Positions 1 to 10,395 of a DNA stretch of 64,000 bases are shown here, piece after piece. The notes under the pieces are model-generated. The model saw nothing but the letters and a program-made list of their open reading frames with translations. It did no database searches and had not been told where the DNA came from. The stretch comes from Cyrtodaria siliqua (taxonomy: Eukaryota; Mollusca; Bivalvia; Adapedonta; Hiatellidae), in NCBI GenBank assembly GCA_037043455.1, contig JAWPHD010001132.1, positions 124,001 through 188,000 on the forward strand, written 5' to 3'. Position numbers and translations under genes: made by a program. How positions within the stretch are numbered: position 1 is the first letter of the stretch; each line of letters opens with the position of its first letter.

Positions 1-329
1 AAACATAAATTACTTACATTTATCTTATGGTTACAATGATGTATAACGAACGAACAGCTTGATAATAAACAGAATGATTGTGGAATTATGAAAATAATTC
101 TGTTTTACGTGGATTATATACTGTCGATTGCTTGTTTGTTTGTTTTCGGCTTTTTGCAACAAACAACTCCAGTATGCTCGATATAAATTGTATTCACTCA
201 TAAAACACGCCGATTGGAGGACACATAAAACTCATCATTTTTTAATTACGCAATCTGTGAGAAAGTTTTCACAAGTAAAGTTTTATTATTTAACACACAA
301 CGCGCGCTGGTAATTTATTAATTATTCAT

Positions 330-665
330 AACGTTGATTATTTTGTAATTAATAATCAAGAGGGTGTAGTTTTTTTAAAGAATACTTTATTTAGACGTAA
401 ACAATACAGTTTCTAATCTGTCTTATTCACAAAGTTGATTATTTTACCGTGAGCTTTGCGAAAATATAGGATTTTAATAAGTTTTCTAAGATAATGTATC
501 AGTAATATACATCAATGACAAGTATGAATCATAAAAATATACTTATTATAAAATAATGAATTGTGTAATTAATAATCAAGAGCGGTGTAGTTTTTTTTAA
601 CTGGAATGCAGTACACAGAATACAGAATACTTTATTTAGACGAAAACAGTACAGTTTCTAATCTA
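330..665. repeat. Internal direct duplication in the unit head
   Basis: Two related blocks, at about 337-420 and 551-665, share TGTAATTAATAATCAAGAG, a T-run, and a segment reading TACTTTATTTAGACG then ACAGTTTCTAATCT. This is an old ~225-bp local duplication in non-coding AT-rich DNA. It recurs in every unit, for example at 14,087-14,405, 26,060-26,395, 39,817-40,135 and 53,450-53,765. Confidence 0.6.
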
Positions 666-991
666 TCAAACATGATTTAACATTAACAAAGTCACATGCA
701 AAGATTATATGAAAAAATGAAATGCACGTGTCACATGGCAACAGCAATATATCGTTACTATTGCATATAATTATTAGATTCGTGAATATATATTGCATAT
801 CATGTTGTTCGTGCATTGCTATTAAGAGTCAGTATATTGTATGGAAATGATTATTCATAGTAGAATCCGTCATTAAATATTCAAATTATTGTATAAGATT
901 ATCCGAAAAAGGAGGTTGAACTTGTTTTATTTTTAAGCATATGTAGCGGTAAATCTGCGAATAATTAAAAGTACTTTAAACTGTATAAATT

Positions 992-1660
992 TTACGATAG
1001 TGATATACGGAGAGCAAAACACTCGTTAATGTAATTTCTTAATTTTTTAATAACATTTAGATTTTTCGACTGCATCAGAATAACAAGTTTATACACACTA
1101 GGGTTACTGAAATAAAATGAGCTGATATATTTCCCACGAATATAATGGTAAAGAGGACAGATGAGAACAAAATGATATTCGTCTTCAATATCACTTGAAT
1201 TGCACAAAAGAAAAGAAACGCATCGCTCTGTCTATTCTATTTTGAGCATAGCGACCAGTTTCAACATGTAGCTGATGCCAAGAAAGTCTTAATCTGGCCA
1301 ATACCGTTCTATATTTAGATATTAACTCATTTGAGTAATCTACCAAATTCCAATGATTGCTTAAAATGTTTGTATAAAAAAACTGATCCACTAGTTCTGC
1401 TTAAACGAATCAATTACTCTTTCTTTAAACTGTAAATAAAACTTATTTAAATCTACGGAAAACGGATCAGCCCATATATATGAAAAAACATCATTATCTA
1501 ATAGGGATTTAACTTCATTTTTAACGCCTCTATTAATTTAACAAAGATGCATACAAGTTATTAAGTAATATATTTCCGGGTCACACACTTTGCCCCCAGT
1601 ATTTTATAATACGAACATATCGTGTTACATATAAAGGATAAGTAGTTTCCTTATTCTCCA
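992..1660 (-). pseudogene. Antisense LINE ORF2 3'-end relic (unit 1)
   Basis: Minus-strand remnant of the C-terminal end of a non-LTR retrotransposon ORF2. Two overlapping frames carry it. The upstream one (1191-1391) contains a VETGRYAQNRIDR-type stretch; the downstream one (992-1207) contains CNSSDIEDEYHF...C, matching the CX2C...H...C zinc-knuckle tail of such ORFs, followed by an NPSVYK...LMQS stretch. Frameshifts and small deletions against unit 5 show it is dead. The reverse transcriptase and endonuclease regions are absent, so this is a 5'-truncated insertion. Confidence 0.7.
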
Positions 1661-1837
1661 TAATTTTTTATACTGTTTTAACTGGAATACAAAGGTGCAT
1701 TTTTGTTACTATTATTTGTGTTGATTTTAAACAGTTAGTCAGCAGAAGATTATAGTATAAGTATGTATTAAGCAGCCAAGTACATGTATATTGATCAATT
1801 TAATTGGATATTATAGTGGCATCAATACCAAAATCTT

Positions 1838-1960
1838 ATGGCGACTTTCCAGCTTACACTGGTGAAGGAAGACCCTAGGTGCACCTCCGGGCATTTTTCT
1901 TGCAATGGCGGGCACCTGGGTAAAACCACCGTATCAAGCAGTCGAGTACATTTATCAATG
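1838..1960 (+). repeat. GC-richer conserved-looking island (unit 1)
   Basis: A GC-rich patch in AT-rich sequence, beginning ATGGCGACTTTCCAGC and including CTGGTGAAGGAAGACCC and GCGGGCACCTGGGTA. I recall similar strings as a dispersed element in bivalve genomes, but I cannot confirm the family. It stays open for 69 codons in units 1 to 3 and is broken in unit 4 near 41,411. Unit 5 lacks most of it (deletion at about 54,950). A coding role is unlikely. Confidence 0.35.
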
Positions 1961-2359
1961 GATAAATTTAACGTTTGTTTTATAATTATTGTACATGTAG
2001 TAGATTGTGGGCTTAACGTCTTATATTATTATTTTGAAAGACTATAGGCTGAATGTATTCTATATTTATTTTGGAAAATTAAAGCCGGCTGAGCTTATTT
2101 TATGATTATTGTTGAATGACCCTTTACACTTAATATAGATATATAATCAAGCCATATTGTACTCGCCGTCATAAGAAAGTATCCACTTCTATACAAATAC
2201 CATGAGAACCAATAATCACAATTTTTCGTATTATTATATTAGATACAACATTTACAAACATGTTTTAATATGAAATATGAACATTCAATAAAGAGTAAAA
2301 TGTTTAAGTTGATTCTAAAGCGCAACAGGCGGAAAACAAAAGTCAAATACATAATAACG

Positions 2360-2425
2360 TTACAGCTGGTCCCATAAGTGCTCTATCGGACTAAGGTCCG
2401 GTGAAAAAGCAGGCCAGGGTAATAC
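2360..2425 (-). pseudogene. Tc1-like transposase scrap (unit 1)
   Basis: On the minus strand this 66-bp segment reads VLPWPAFSPDLSPIEHLWDQ and then a stop. This is the hallmark block of Tc1-type DDE transposases that contains the third acidic residue, the E of PIEHLWD. No other transposase part flanks it, so it is a tiny relic. The surrounding 2,050-2,490 is otherwise featureless. Confidence 0.75.
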
Positions 2426-2496
2426 ACAAATACCGAACAACAGTTTTTAAGTCTCCCAACCTGTTTTAAGAATCTAAAACCCGAATTTAACTCTCA

Positions 2497-5140
2497 ACAA
2501 GAGGCCCAAGCGGGCCTGTGGACGCTCTACTGGCTCAAGATAAAGTTTATGTATAAGGGGCCATAAGAACATGACAATGACAGGTGCAACTAGGCTTAGT
2601 ACTGATCATTCTCGCCAAGATTTGCTGAAATCCGGCAAAGAATCCAGAAGAGACTAATCTGGACAAAGCTTGTGTATTAAAACATTTAAAGGGTCACAAC
2701 TCTGCCAAAAATCATTCATCCGAAATATGGCAATGATCTGCACAACTAGGTTTAATACTGATCATCCTTGTCATGTTTCGTCTATATCCAGCCAGGGGTT
2801 CAGGAGAACTAGCCCGGAAAAAAATTGTGGTATCAAAATCCTTTAAAGGGCTATAACTTTGTCAAATATCTGTAAACCGGAACGTGACGATGATATGCAC
2901 ACTAGGCTTAGTGCTGATCATCCCTGCAAAGTTTCATTGAAATCTGGCGAGGGGTTCAGGAAAAGTAGATCAGACAAAGTGTGTGTATTAAAACCTTTAA
3001 AGGGTCATAATTCTGCCAAAAAAATCATTTAGCCGGAATACGGCAATGATTTGCACAACTAGCATGGCATTGATCATCCCTAAAAAGCTTCGTTTAAATC
3101 CGGCCAGGGGTTCAGGAGAACAAGTCAGAACAAAGTTTTGTGCATTAAAACCTTTAAAGGGCCATAACTCAGCCCAAAATCATTCAACCGGAACACGGCG
3201 ATGATTTGCACAACTAGACATAGAATCGATCATCTCTAAAAAGTTTCGTTTAATCCGGCCAGGGGTTCAGGAGAACTAGCCAGAACAAAGTTTGTGTATT
3301 AAAACCTTTAAAGGGCTATAACTCTGCCAAAATCATTCAACTGGAACACAGTGACTATGTACAACTAGGCTTGGTACTGATCATCCCTGCATAGTTTCAA
3401 TGAAATCCGGCCAAATGAAGGCCCTTTCGTCTTAATGACGCCAAGATATAGCACATTTCAGAAAATCAAGGGCCATGACTCCGATGTAAATGGTCCAATC
3501 TGGATGATTTTCGAACTTGTCCAAGCTTTAAATTGATATTAACAATCTGGTAAAGTTTCTTAAAGATCGGATGAAAGATGAAGGCCCTACCGTCTTAACG
3601 AGGCAAAATATAGGATTTTTAACTAAATCAAGGGTCATAACTCCACTGTTACTAGTCCGATCTAGCTGGTTTTCGAACTTGACCGAGCTTTCATTGCTAT
3701 TAACAATCTAGTAAAGTTTCATAAAGATCACATGAAAGTTGAAGGCCCTATCATCTTGAGGCAAAATATAGCATTTTTAACTAAATCAATGGCCATAACT
3801 CATCTGTTACTGGTCCGACCTGGCTGATTTTCAAAAGTTACTGAGCTGTCATTGATATAAACAATCAGGTAAAGTTTTGTAAAGATCAGATGAAAGATGA
3901 AGGCTCTATCAAATTAACGAGGCAAAATATAGCATTTTTAACTATATCAAGGGCCATAACTCCGCTGTTTCGGGTCCGATCTGGCTTGCCTTCAAAATTA
4001 TCCGAGCTTTTATTTATATAAACAATCTGGTAAAGTTTGGTAAAGATCGAATGAAAGATAAAGGCCCTGCCGTCTTAACAAGTCAAAATATATCATTTTA
4101 ACTAAATCAAAGGCAATAACTCCGCTGTTAATGGTTCGATCTAGCTGGTTTTCGAACTTGCCTGAGCTTTCATTGATATTAACAATCTTTGCAAGTTTGG
4201 TAAAGATCAAATAATAAATGAAGGTGCTAGAGTGTTCACAAGGCTTAATATGGCATTTTTCAGCAAAACAAGGGCCATAACTCCGGTGAAATTATTTTGA
4301 TCTTGCTGGTTTTCGAACTTGTCCGAGCTTTCATTCATATAAAAACACTGGCAAAGTCAAGTAAAGGTCCAATTAATATTGAAGGCCATAGAGTGTTCAC
4401 AAGGCAGAAAATGCATTTTTCAGAAAAAACAAGGGCCATAACTCCGGTGTAACTGATCCGATTTCGCTGGTTTTCGAACTTGTTTGAGCTTATATTGATA
4501 TTAACAATTTGTGCAAGTTTGGTAAAGATTAAATAATAAATGAATGTGCTAAAGAGTTCACAAGGAAGAAAATGGCATTTTTCAGAAAAAACAAGGGCCA
4601 TAACTCTGGTGTTACTGACCCAATTGAGCTGATCTTCAAAATTGTCCGAGCTATCATTGGTATTAGCAATCTGTGCAAGTTTGGTAACGATCAAATAATA
4701 AATGAAGGTGTTAGAGCGTTCACAAGGCAGAAAATAGCAATTTTTGGGTGAAACAAGGGCCGTAACTCCGGTGTTACTGATCCGATTCGGCTGGTTTTCG
4801 AACTTGTCCGAGCTTTCATTGATATTAACACTCTGTGCAAGCTTGGTAAAGATCAAATAATAAATGAAGGTGCTAGAGTGTTCACAAGGCTTAATATGGC
4901 ATTTTTCAGCAAAACAAGGGCCATAACTCCGGTGAAATTTATTCGATCCGGCTGGTTTTCAAACTTGTCCGAGCTTTCATTAATATAAAGACACTGACAA
5001 AGTTTCGTAAAGATTCAATTAATAATGAAGGCCCTAGAGTGTTCACAAGGCAAAAGTTAACAGACGGACGGACAACGGACGACGGACGACGGACGACTCG
5101 CCATCCCATAAGATCTGCTGGCTTCGGCCGGTAGAGCTAA
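2497..5140. mobile_element. 2.6-kb composite element with ~160-bp internal repeats (unit 1)
   Basis: The element starts ACAAGAGGCCCAAGCGG and ends in a GGACGAC microsatellite (about 5,055-5,095), a CTGGCTTCGGCCGG hairpin and GAGCTAA. Inside are two sets of cells: about five cells of 150-160 bp at 2,540-3,410 sharing CCTTTAAAGGG and AGGGGTTCAGGAGAACTAG, then about ten of 158-180 bp at 3,410-5,050 sharing GGGCCATAACTCC and TTTTCGAACTTG. Unit 2 shows an empty site at 16,210, so this is a discrete insertion. The layout recalls the bivalve Pearl and Helitron-like non-autonomous elements with ~160-bp core repeats. The 3' hairpin plus CTRR end fits a Helitron, but the flanks are not a clean A/T site. 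Long minus-strand frames arise because the ~162-bp period is divisible by three. Confidence 0.75.
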
Positions 5141-5234
5141 AAACGGGTTTAGCTGATGCAATCGGCGTTTGGTTTCGTTCTAATTTATTTTCATATTTAG
5201 CTCTAAGTACATTTGTTATGTTCTTAGACTTAAC

Positions 5235-5537
5235 TTAAAGGGACACATGGCAATCGTGAGTTTTATTTAAACATTAAAATTGCTTCTTAATTTACTTATC
5301 CTACGTCATTTTGACTTTAAAACTGCTTGAATATAATTAAATAAAAAATTGAGATTCCAATTTTATTCACTATTTCACCAAATTTCTAAATATATTATTG
5401 ATGCACTATTATAGAAAGTCAGTAATTTGTAAAAATAATTTGCTTTGAACAATTCTGACAATTACTATTAATGATTGAACAAATGCTAGTGAAGAGAAAA
5501 ACTAACGGGACGCCGTGAGTTTTTAAACAATCAAGAT
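5235..5537. mobile_element. TTAA-type MITE, right end deleted (unit 1)
   Basis: The left end reads TTAA then AGGGACACATGGCAATCGTG. The body matches the complete copy in unit 4, but the right terminal repeat is gone and the sequence jumps to TCTCTACTATAG at 5,538. It is non-coding. TTAA ends suggest mobilisation by a piggyBac-like transposase. Confidence 0.7.
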
Positions 5538-5754
5538 CTCTACTATAGAGTTTGCTTTCGTTCGATTCCGTTTTCATATTGTGTTACAAGTACATTTGTA
5601 AACATATATATTTTGGCAATTTTGTTTATATAATAAAATTAAATGCCATTGTTTTGCCACTGAACGTTCCAAGGCGGTAGCCCTAATATCAACCTGATGT
5701 CATATCTTGCATTTTATTCATCTTTGTAATCTTTGCAGCGATTTGATAGATAAT

Positions 5755-6326
5755 CAGGTTTTAGTTATGTATAGACATTTTAAGGTATACTTTAGTTACA
5801 AAACATGAATAAATTTTCGCTTTCCTTAAAAGCGTGTTTGTCTAGATTACGTCTATCGTCTCATTCATGAAGAATATAAACAGGTAGATATGCCATAAGT
5901 AGAACAGGTAGATATGCCATAAGTAGAACAGGAAGATATGCCATAAGTAGAACAGGTAGATATGCCATAAGTAAAACAGGTAGATATGCCATAAGTAGAA
6001 CAGGTAGATATGCCATAAGTAGAACAGGTAGATATGCCATAAGTAGAACAGGTAGATATGCCATAAGTAGAACAAATAGAAATGAGCGATACTGTTAAAT
6101 GTGTAATGCTACAGATGTTGAAGACGAATTCCACTTTATTTTAGTTCGTCACTTGTATGATGGTATTCGTAAACAATATATAAAGCCATACTATTATCGT
6201 CGCCCAAGTGTTTATACATTTGTGCAGCTAATGCAGGCAAACAGTACGACCATTCTGATAAATCTGGCAAAGTATATTAAAAAATGTTTTAATCTAAGAA
6301 ATTCTATGACATGCAATTGGGGCTAG
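5755..6326 (+). pseudogene. Sense LINE ORF2 3'-end relic with a 24-bp repeat expansion (unit 1)
   Basis: Plus-strand remnant of a LINE ORF2 tail. It contains MYRHFKVYFSY near its start, then an ETGRYAISR-type segment, then CNATDVEDEFHFILVRHLYD and RRPSVYTFVQLMQA, ending at a TAG at 6,324-6,326. This is the same architecture as the other LINE tails in the unit, but the final zinc-ligand Cys is replaced by Arg. The codons for the TGRYAISR segment have expanded into a minisatellite, and stop codons interrupt both sides. It is dead. Confidence 0.7.
5881..6072. repeat. 24-bp minisatellite, 8 copies (unit 1)
   Basis: Eight head-to-tail copies of a 24-bp unit containing CAGGTAGATATGCCATAAGT, with one A variant and one missing G. 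It lies exactly over the TGRYAISR codons of the surrounding LINE relic, which exist once in unit 2. Long minus-strand frames across it are artefacts of a period divisible by three. Confidence 0.95.
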
Positions 6327-6417
6327 ATAAGTTATGTGTTTTATTTTCTCATTGAATGTTTTTCACTGTTACATGTGTTGTATATCTGGCCACAATATGC
6401 CTTAAAATATATAGGGA

Positions 6418-6536
6418 ATTGTTCCTTATTCGTTATTCGAATAAGGAATAAGTAACTAGTTCCTTATTATGATAAGGAATACGTAACTAGTTCCTTGTTC
6501 CTTATTCGAATAAGGAATACGTCGAATAAGGAAAAC
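6418..6536. repeat. Cluster of TTCCTTAT palindromes (unit 1)
   Basis: Several inverted copies of TTCCTTAT and ATAAGGAA, including the perfect 20-bp palindrome TTCCTTATTCGAATAAGGAA, joined by ACTAGTTCC spacers. It lies downstream of the zinc-finger gene 3' end and between it and the sense LINE relic. It could form cruciforms. No known element was recognised. Confidence 0.75.
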
Positions 6537-6757
6537 GAAAGTTCCCCTCATCCAATAATAGGCGTTATAACATAAGAACATGTACGTACTTTTTAGTTGC
6601 ATACTCTGCTGATAAGGTCATATAAGGCCATTGATATAATACTTCAAAAGATATACAATGCAATGCTTTTATTACAGTATACAAAAAGATAACATACCAG
6701 TACTGTATAAAGCAAGCCATTCCTATTCGTGCTTTTAAAAAAAATGATCAACTGGTA

Positions 6758-6763
6758 TTTATT
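6758..6763 (-). promoter_or_regulatory. Polyadenylation signal of the unit-1 zinc-finger gene
   Basis: AATAAA on the minus strand, about 36 bases after the stop codon. A second AATAAA lies at 6,668-6,673, so two alternative 3' ends are possible. The near signal is kept in all units; the far one is mutated in unit 2. Confidence 0.5.
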
Positions 6764-6798
6764 ATTTAGAAAGGTTCACTAAAATAGCCCATTGCTAT

Positions 6799-8082
6799 TT
6801 ACCAAATTGTAAACCTGGATAGGGTGTGGTGAGAGTTTTCATGTAGTCTGAGCTGTATTTTTTGAGGAAATGCTCTGTCACATCCGGGTTCGTTACACGT
6901 AAATGGATTTTCTCCAGTATGCAGGCGTTCATGCACTGCGGAAGCGTACTTGCTGTTGAAACACTTTTGACAAAACGAGCATTTAAACTTTTTATATTCT
7001 CGGTGATAACGCTGATGCTGAATCAGAGACGACCTTTTGGTAAACGTGCGGTCGCAAGTCGTACACTCAAAACTGGTATTTTTCGTATGGATATTCCTAT
7101 GATCCTGGAGTCGGCTGTTGTTGGAAAATTCATGGTCACACACTTCACATACATGGCCGTCGTGGAGTCGTTGGTGCTTAGTGAAGAAGCAGTTGGCCAC
7201 GACTTTGTCACACAGACCACATTTCACCCTATTCAAACTACACGACTCGTATTCGTGTTTGGTCACGTGTCCGTGCGGATGGAAGAGCAACCTTCTGAGA
7301 CTGCATTTATCGTTTTTCATTAGGTGAATCATTTGATGCTTTTTTGCATCGGTCTTGTCCACACACAGTTCATTACACACGTGACACCAGTATGCAACCT
7401 TTGACTGAGCATACGACCGCGTATACCCTGAAGATAAGAATATGTCCTTTTGATGTGGGGTTCTTGTTCGCGGTTGCCGAACCTGTGACGTGGCACAAAA
7501 GGCATTGTAAGCACTGCTGGAAACCAGATCCATATAAGTGCTGGATATCTCCGCTGGTTTTGAAACACTTGGACTATGATCACTAGTTTCTGGTGTATCG
7601 CTTCCAAGCAACGTTGCGATAGAAACTGGGTGTGCAAGTTTACACTCCGTGGCTTCAGCAGACGGAATCTCCTGCTTCACCCGAGTTCGGTGACCTGCTG
7701 GAGTCTCCGTCAGATCTACTGGTTGGGCATGTTCGAATGATGGTTTAGACAGTTCATAGAGCGATGGTGATGAGAAATGATAGTACTCACTAGACATTTG
7801 TAAATCAAAGTTATTTTTTCCCGGTGTTGACGTTACTAAACTGCGTTGTTTTCTAGGTATATATCCGTTTGGTGGTAACTGACGATGACTTTCTTCGTCG
7901 TGACAGATAGATTCGAGCTCGGAACCGGATAGATACGATTCTGGTCGGAGATCTTCTTGGTCGACAAAGCGCTCGCACGTGTGGCTCTTTTTTCTTGTCA
8001 GGTCCATCGCCGAGTGTTCGTCGTGTCGCGGCTGCTTCGCCCCTGCAGCTATTGACAGAATATTCTGCATCATAAAATCCAT
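6799..8082 (-). CDS. Six-finger C2H2 zinc-finger protein (unit 1)
   Basis: A 427-residue predicted nuclear DNA-binding regulator. Residues 1-230 are low-complexity and carry PVDLT (121-125), resembling the PxDLS motif that binds CtBP corepressors, a second DLT at 27-29, and VKQE (135-138), fitting the SUMO-acceptor consensus. Six C2H2 fingers follow: C233/C236/H249/H253, C288/C291/H303/H307 (one residue short between Cys and His), C312/C315/H328/H332, C340/C343/H356/H360, C368/C371/H384/H388 and C396/C401/H414/H418. The first is separated from the rest by about 35 residues. I chose the ATG at 8,082 because a strong acceptor (CTATTTCAG) ends five bases upstream and because the reading frame above it is closed in unit 4. 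The G at -3 and at +4 fits good initiation context. The orthologous family was not recognised. It is a likely host gene, not a transposon. Confidence 0.85.
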   Translation of the reverse strand: MDFMMQNILSIAAGAKQPRHDEHSAMDLTRKKSHTCERFVDQEDLRPESYLSGSELESICHDEESHRQLPPNGYIPRKQRSLVTSTPGKNNFDLQMSSEYYHFSSPSLYELSKPSFEHAQPVDLTETPAGHRTRVKQEIPSAEATECKLAHPVSIATLLGSDTPETSDHSPSVSKPAEISSTYMDLVSSSAYNAFCATSQVRQPRTRTPHQKDIFLSSGYTRSYAQSKVAYWCHVCNELCVDKTDAKKHQMIHLMKNDKCSLRRLLFHPHGHVTKHEYESCSLNRVKCGLCDKVVANCFFTKHQRLHDGHVCEVCDHEFSNNSRLQDHRNIHTKNTSFECTTCDRTFTKRSSLIQHQRYHREYKKFKCSFCQKCFNSKYASAVHERLHTGENPFTCNEPGCDRAFPQKIQLRLHENSHHTLSRFTIW

Positions 8083-8087
8083 TGCAA

Positions 8088-8100
8088 CTGAAATAGAAGA
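8088..8100 (-). promoter_or_regulatory. 3' splice acceptor before the zinc-finger start codon (unit 1)
   Basis: On the minus strand TCTTCTATTTCAG, a pyrimidine-rich tract ending in CAG, stands five bases before the ATG. It implies at least one upstream non-coding exon, which I could not locate. The site is conserved in all four units. Confidence 0.6.
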
Positions 8101-8208
8101 GTTTCTATTGAGTATACGTTGTTTATATGACACATCAGCATACATAGCTTTAACATAGTTTATTTGAATATGATATATGCGTGTCACTTAAAAGAAAATT
8201 GATGTTAT

Positions 8209-9062
8209 AATGCTATGTGTGCCGTTCTAGAGTGACATATGATCATATTGTAATGCTATGTGTGCCGTTCTAGAGTGATATATGATCATATTGTAATGCT
8301 ATGTGTGCCGCTCTAAAGTGACATATGATCATATTGTAATGCTATGTGTGCCGTCCTAGAGTGACATATGATCATATTGTAATGCTATGTGTGCCGTTCT
8401 AGAGTGACATAGGATCATATTGTAATGCTATGTGTGCCGTTCTAGAGTGACATATGATAATATTGTAATGCTATGTGTGCCGTTCTAGAGTGACATTTGG
8501 TAATATTGTAATACTATGTGTGCCGTTTTAGAGTGACATATGTTTATATTATATTAATATGTGTTCCGTTCTAGATTGACATATGGTCCTATTTATAATA
8601 TGCGAGCCGGTCTAGAGTGGCATATGGTCCTATTATAATATGTGTTCCGTTCTAGAGTGACATATGCCCTATTATAAAATGTGTGCCGTTCTACAGTGAC
8701 ATATGGCCTATTATAATATGCGTACCGTTCTAGAATGACTTTTGTTCCTATTATATTATGCGTGCCGTTCTATAGTGACATATGCCCTATTATCATATGT
8801 GTGCCGTTCTAGAATGACATATGGTCCTATTATCATATGTATGCCTTTCTAGAGTGACATATGACCTTATTTATAATATGCGTGCCTTTCTAGAGTGACA
8901 TATGGTCCTATTATAATATGTGTGCCGTTCTAGAGTGACATATGGTCCTATTATAATGTATGTGCCGTTCTAGAGTGGCATATGGTCCTATTATAATATG
9001 TGTGCCGTTCTAGAGTGGCATATGGTCCTATTATAATGTGTGCCGTTCTAGAGTGGCATATG
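8209..9062. repeat. ~40-bp minisatellite, 21 copies, just 5' of the zinc-finger gene (unit 1)
   Basis: About 21 copies of a unit built on GTGCCGTTCTAGAGTGACAT. The gene-proximal seven or eight are 43 bp long with a TGATCATATTGTAATGCTA tail; the distal ones are ~37-41 bp with a GGTCCTATTATAATA tail, so there are two subfamilies. It occupies the presumed 5' intron or promoter region. Isolated copies of the distal type also occur outside the array at 58,411 and 59,091. Confidence 0.95.
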
Positions 9063-9089
9063 CATCCATGTAATGTAGCTACTTGTCGA

Positions 9090-10395
9090 AAGTCTATATA
9101 TTGAATCTAATAAACCATCACTGTCTCATAGACGGGATAAAATAGCCCTACAATACGCCATTAAATTAAAATCTAACCCTTCAAATCCAGCTGTCGATAA
9201 TGTTTTTAATCCAAGTTATGAACCTCTTTTTGATCGAAAACCGAAAGCCATTCGATCATTTGGTCTACGTATTAAACCAAAATTAAGAGACACTTAAATC
9301 GACCTAAATTTAATTGCCAAGTACAAAGTCCAACAAATTCCACTGTGGACTTTGGAAACACCAACAATTATTTTTGATCTTTGTAATAGTAACAAATCCA
9401 GTACAGACCCTACTGTCTTTCAAAGCAAATTTAATGTAATTAAATCGAAATACAGTAGCTTTCAACATATAAACACAGATGGTTCTAAAGATGGAGATAA
9501 GGTAGCTGCAGCAGCTGTTATTCACAAACAGAGCATAAAGAGCCGCCTGCCTCTATCTTTTTAGCTGAACTTAAGGCAATTGAACTTGCTTTAAATTATA
9601 TTCAGTAATCTGATGATGACCATTTTGTAATATTTTCTGATTCCCTTTCATCTCTTCAAGCACTTGGTAATATGAAACATAACCCAGTTGTACTTCAACT
9701 TTTAGAGAAGTACAATTCTCTTATAGTTGATAATGTTATTATTTTCTGCTGGCTTCCAAGCCATGTAGGAATACGTGATAATGATAGAGCTGATAGTGCT
9801 GCTAAAGCAGCATTAGGTTTACATATATCTAATATTAAATTACCTTATACAGATTTTTTAACTCTTGGCAAGCCGCTTGGGATTTGTCAGTTAACAATAA
9901 ACTCCATTCAATTAAACCGTTACTTGGAGAATGGCGTTCTTCTAGTAGACCCATTCGTCGAGAAGAAGTTCTCCTAGCCCGGTGCAGGATAGGGCATACA
10001 CGTTATACTCATTCATATTTATTAAAAGCTGAGCAATTACCAGAATGTATACCCTGCTTTGCACCGTTAACACATCTTGTTGGAATGTGTAGACTTTGAT
10101 CCTATAGATTTTAGTCTTGTTTTAGATTTTCTTAAAGAAATCAGACTATATAAATCATTATAATGTGTTCTTATATATATTTACCTGGTTATATACCCGT
10201 TGACGGGCATTTGTTGATTTGCATATATAGTTTATATTACTACCTTTTCATCCCTTATTTTTTAATAGTTTTATCTTTATATATTTACATTAATTTTTAA
10301 TTAATTCTTCATTTCTTCATTTTTCATGAGTTTTTGCGCACAATATGACCTATTTATGTGTCGGCGTGCCGTAAAACACCATTCATTCATTCATT
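9090..10395 (+). pseudogene. LINE ORF2 3' end with RNase H domain (unit 1)
   Basis: 5'-truncated non-LTR retrotransposon. Recognisable in order are LSHRRDKIALQYAIKLKS, FGLRIKPKLRDT and WTLETPTIIFDLC, then an RNase H domain with all four catalytic acids visible across frames: D in NTDGSK, E in AELKAIE, D in FSDSL and D in NDRAD. Next come IFCWLPSHVGI, RREEVLLARCRIGHTRYTHS and a degraded C-terminal segment. A TAA interrupts after LRDT, and at least two frameshifts follow (near 9,560 and 9,900), so it is dead. The 3' terminus is a short ATTC repeat (10,381-10,395), a typical LINE tail. The 5' junction lies just past the minisatellite. Confidence 0.85.

Noticed and set aside
1838..2047. 69-codon frame starting MATFQLTLVKEDP as a small gene
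   Set aside because: Broken in unit 4, mostly absent in unit 5 and recalling a dispersed repeat; no splice or promoter support.
4335..4856. 173-codon minus-strand frame with repeated FTKLAQ and NESSDKFENQ segments
   Set aside because: It follows the ~162-bp internal repeat of the composite element; no start context or known domain, and its amino-acid repeats mirror the DNA repeat.
5881..6072. CRISPR-like array
   Set aside because: Repeats are directly contiguous with no spacers, and the genome is eukaryotic.
5842..6134. Minus-strand frames with repeated FYLWHIYL, LMAYLPV and STYGISTC peptides over the 24-bp minisatellite
   Set aside because: All three frames are open only because the repeat period is divisible by three; the underlying sequence is LINE-derived and the copies vary in number between units.
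6862..7323. 153-codon plus-strand frame opposite the zinc-finger gene
   Set aside because: Antisense shadow of the conserved finger region, recurring in each unit with no recognised domain.
8083..8187. Extension of the zinc-finger protein by 35 residues upstream of the ATG at 8,082
   Set aside because: A splice acceptor lies in the extension and unit 4 has a stop there, so it is most likely intron.
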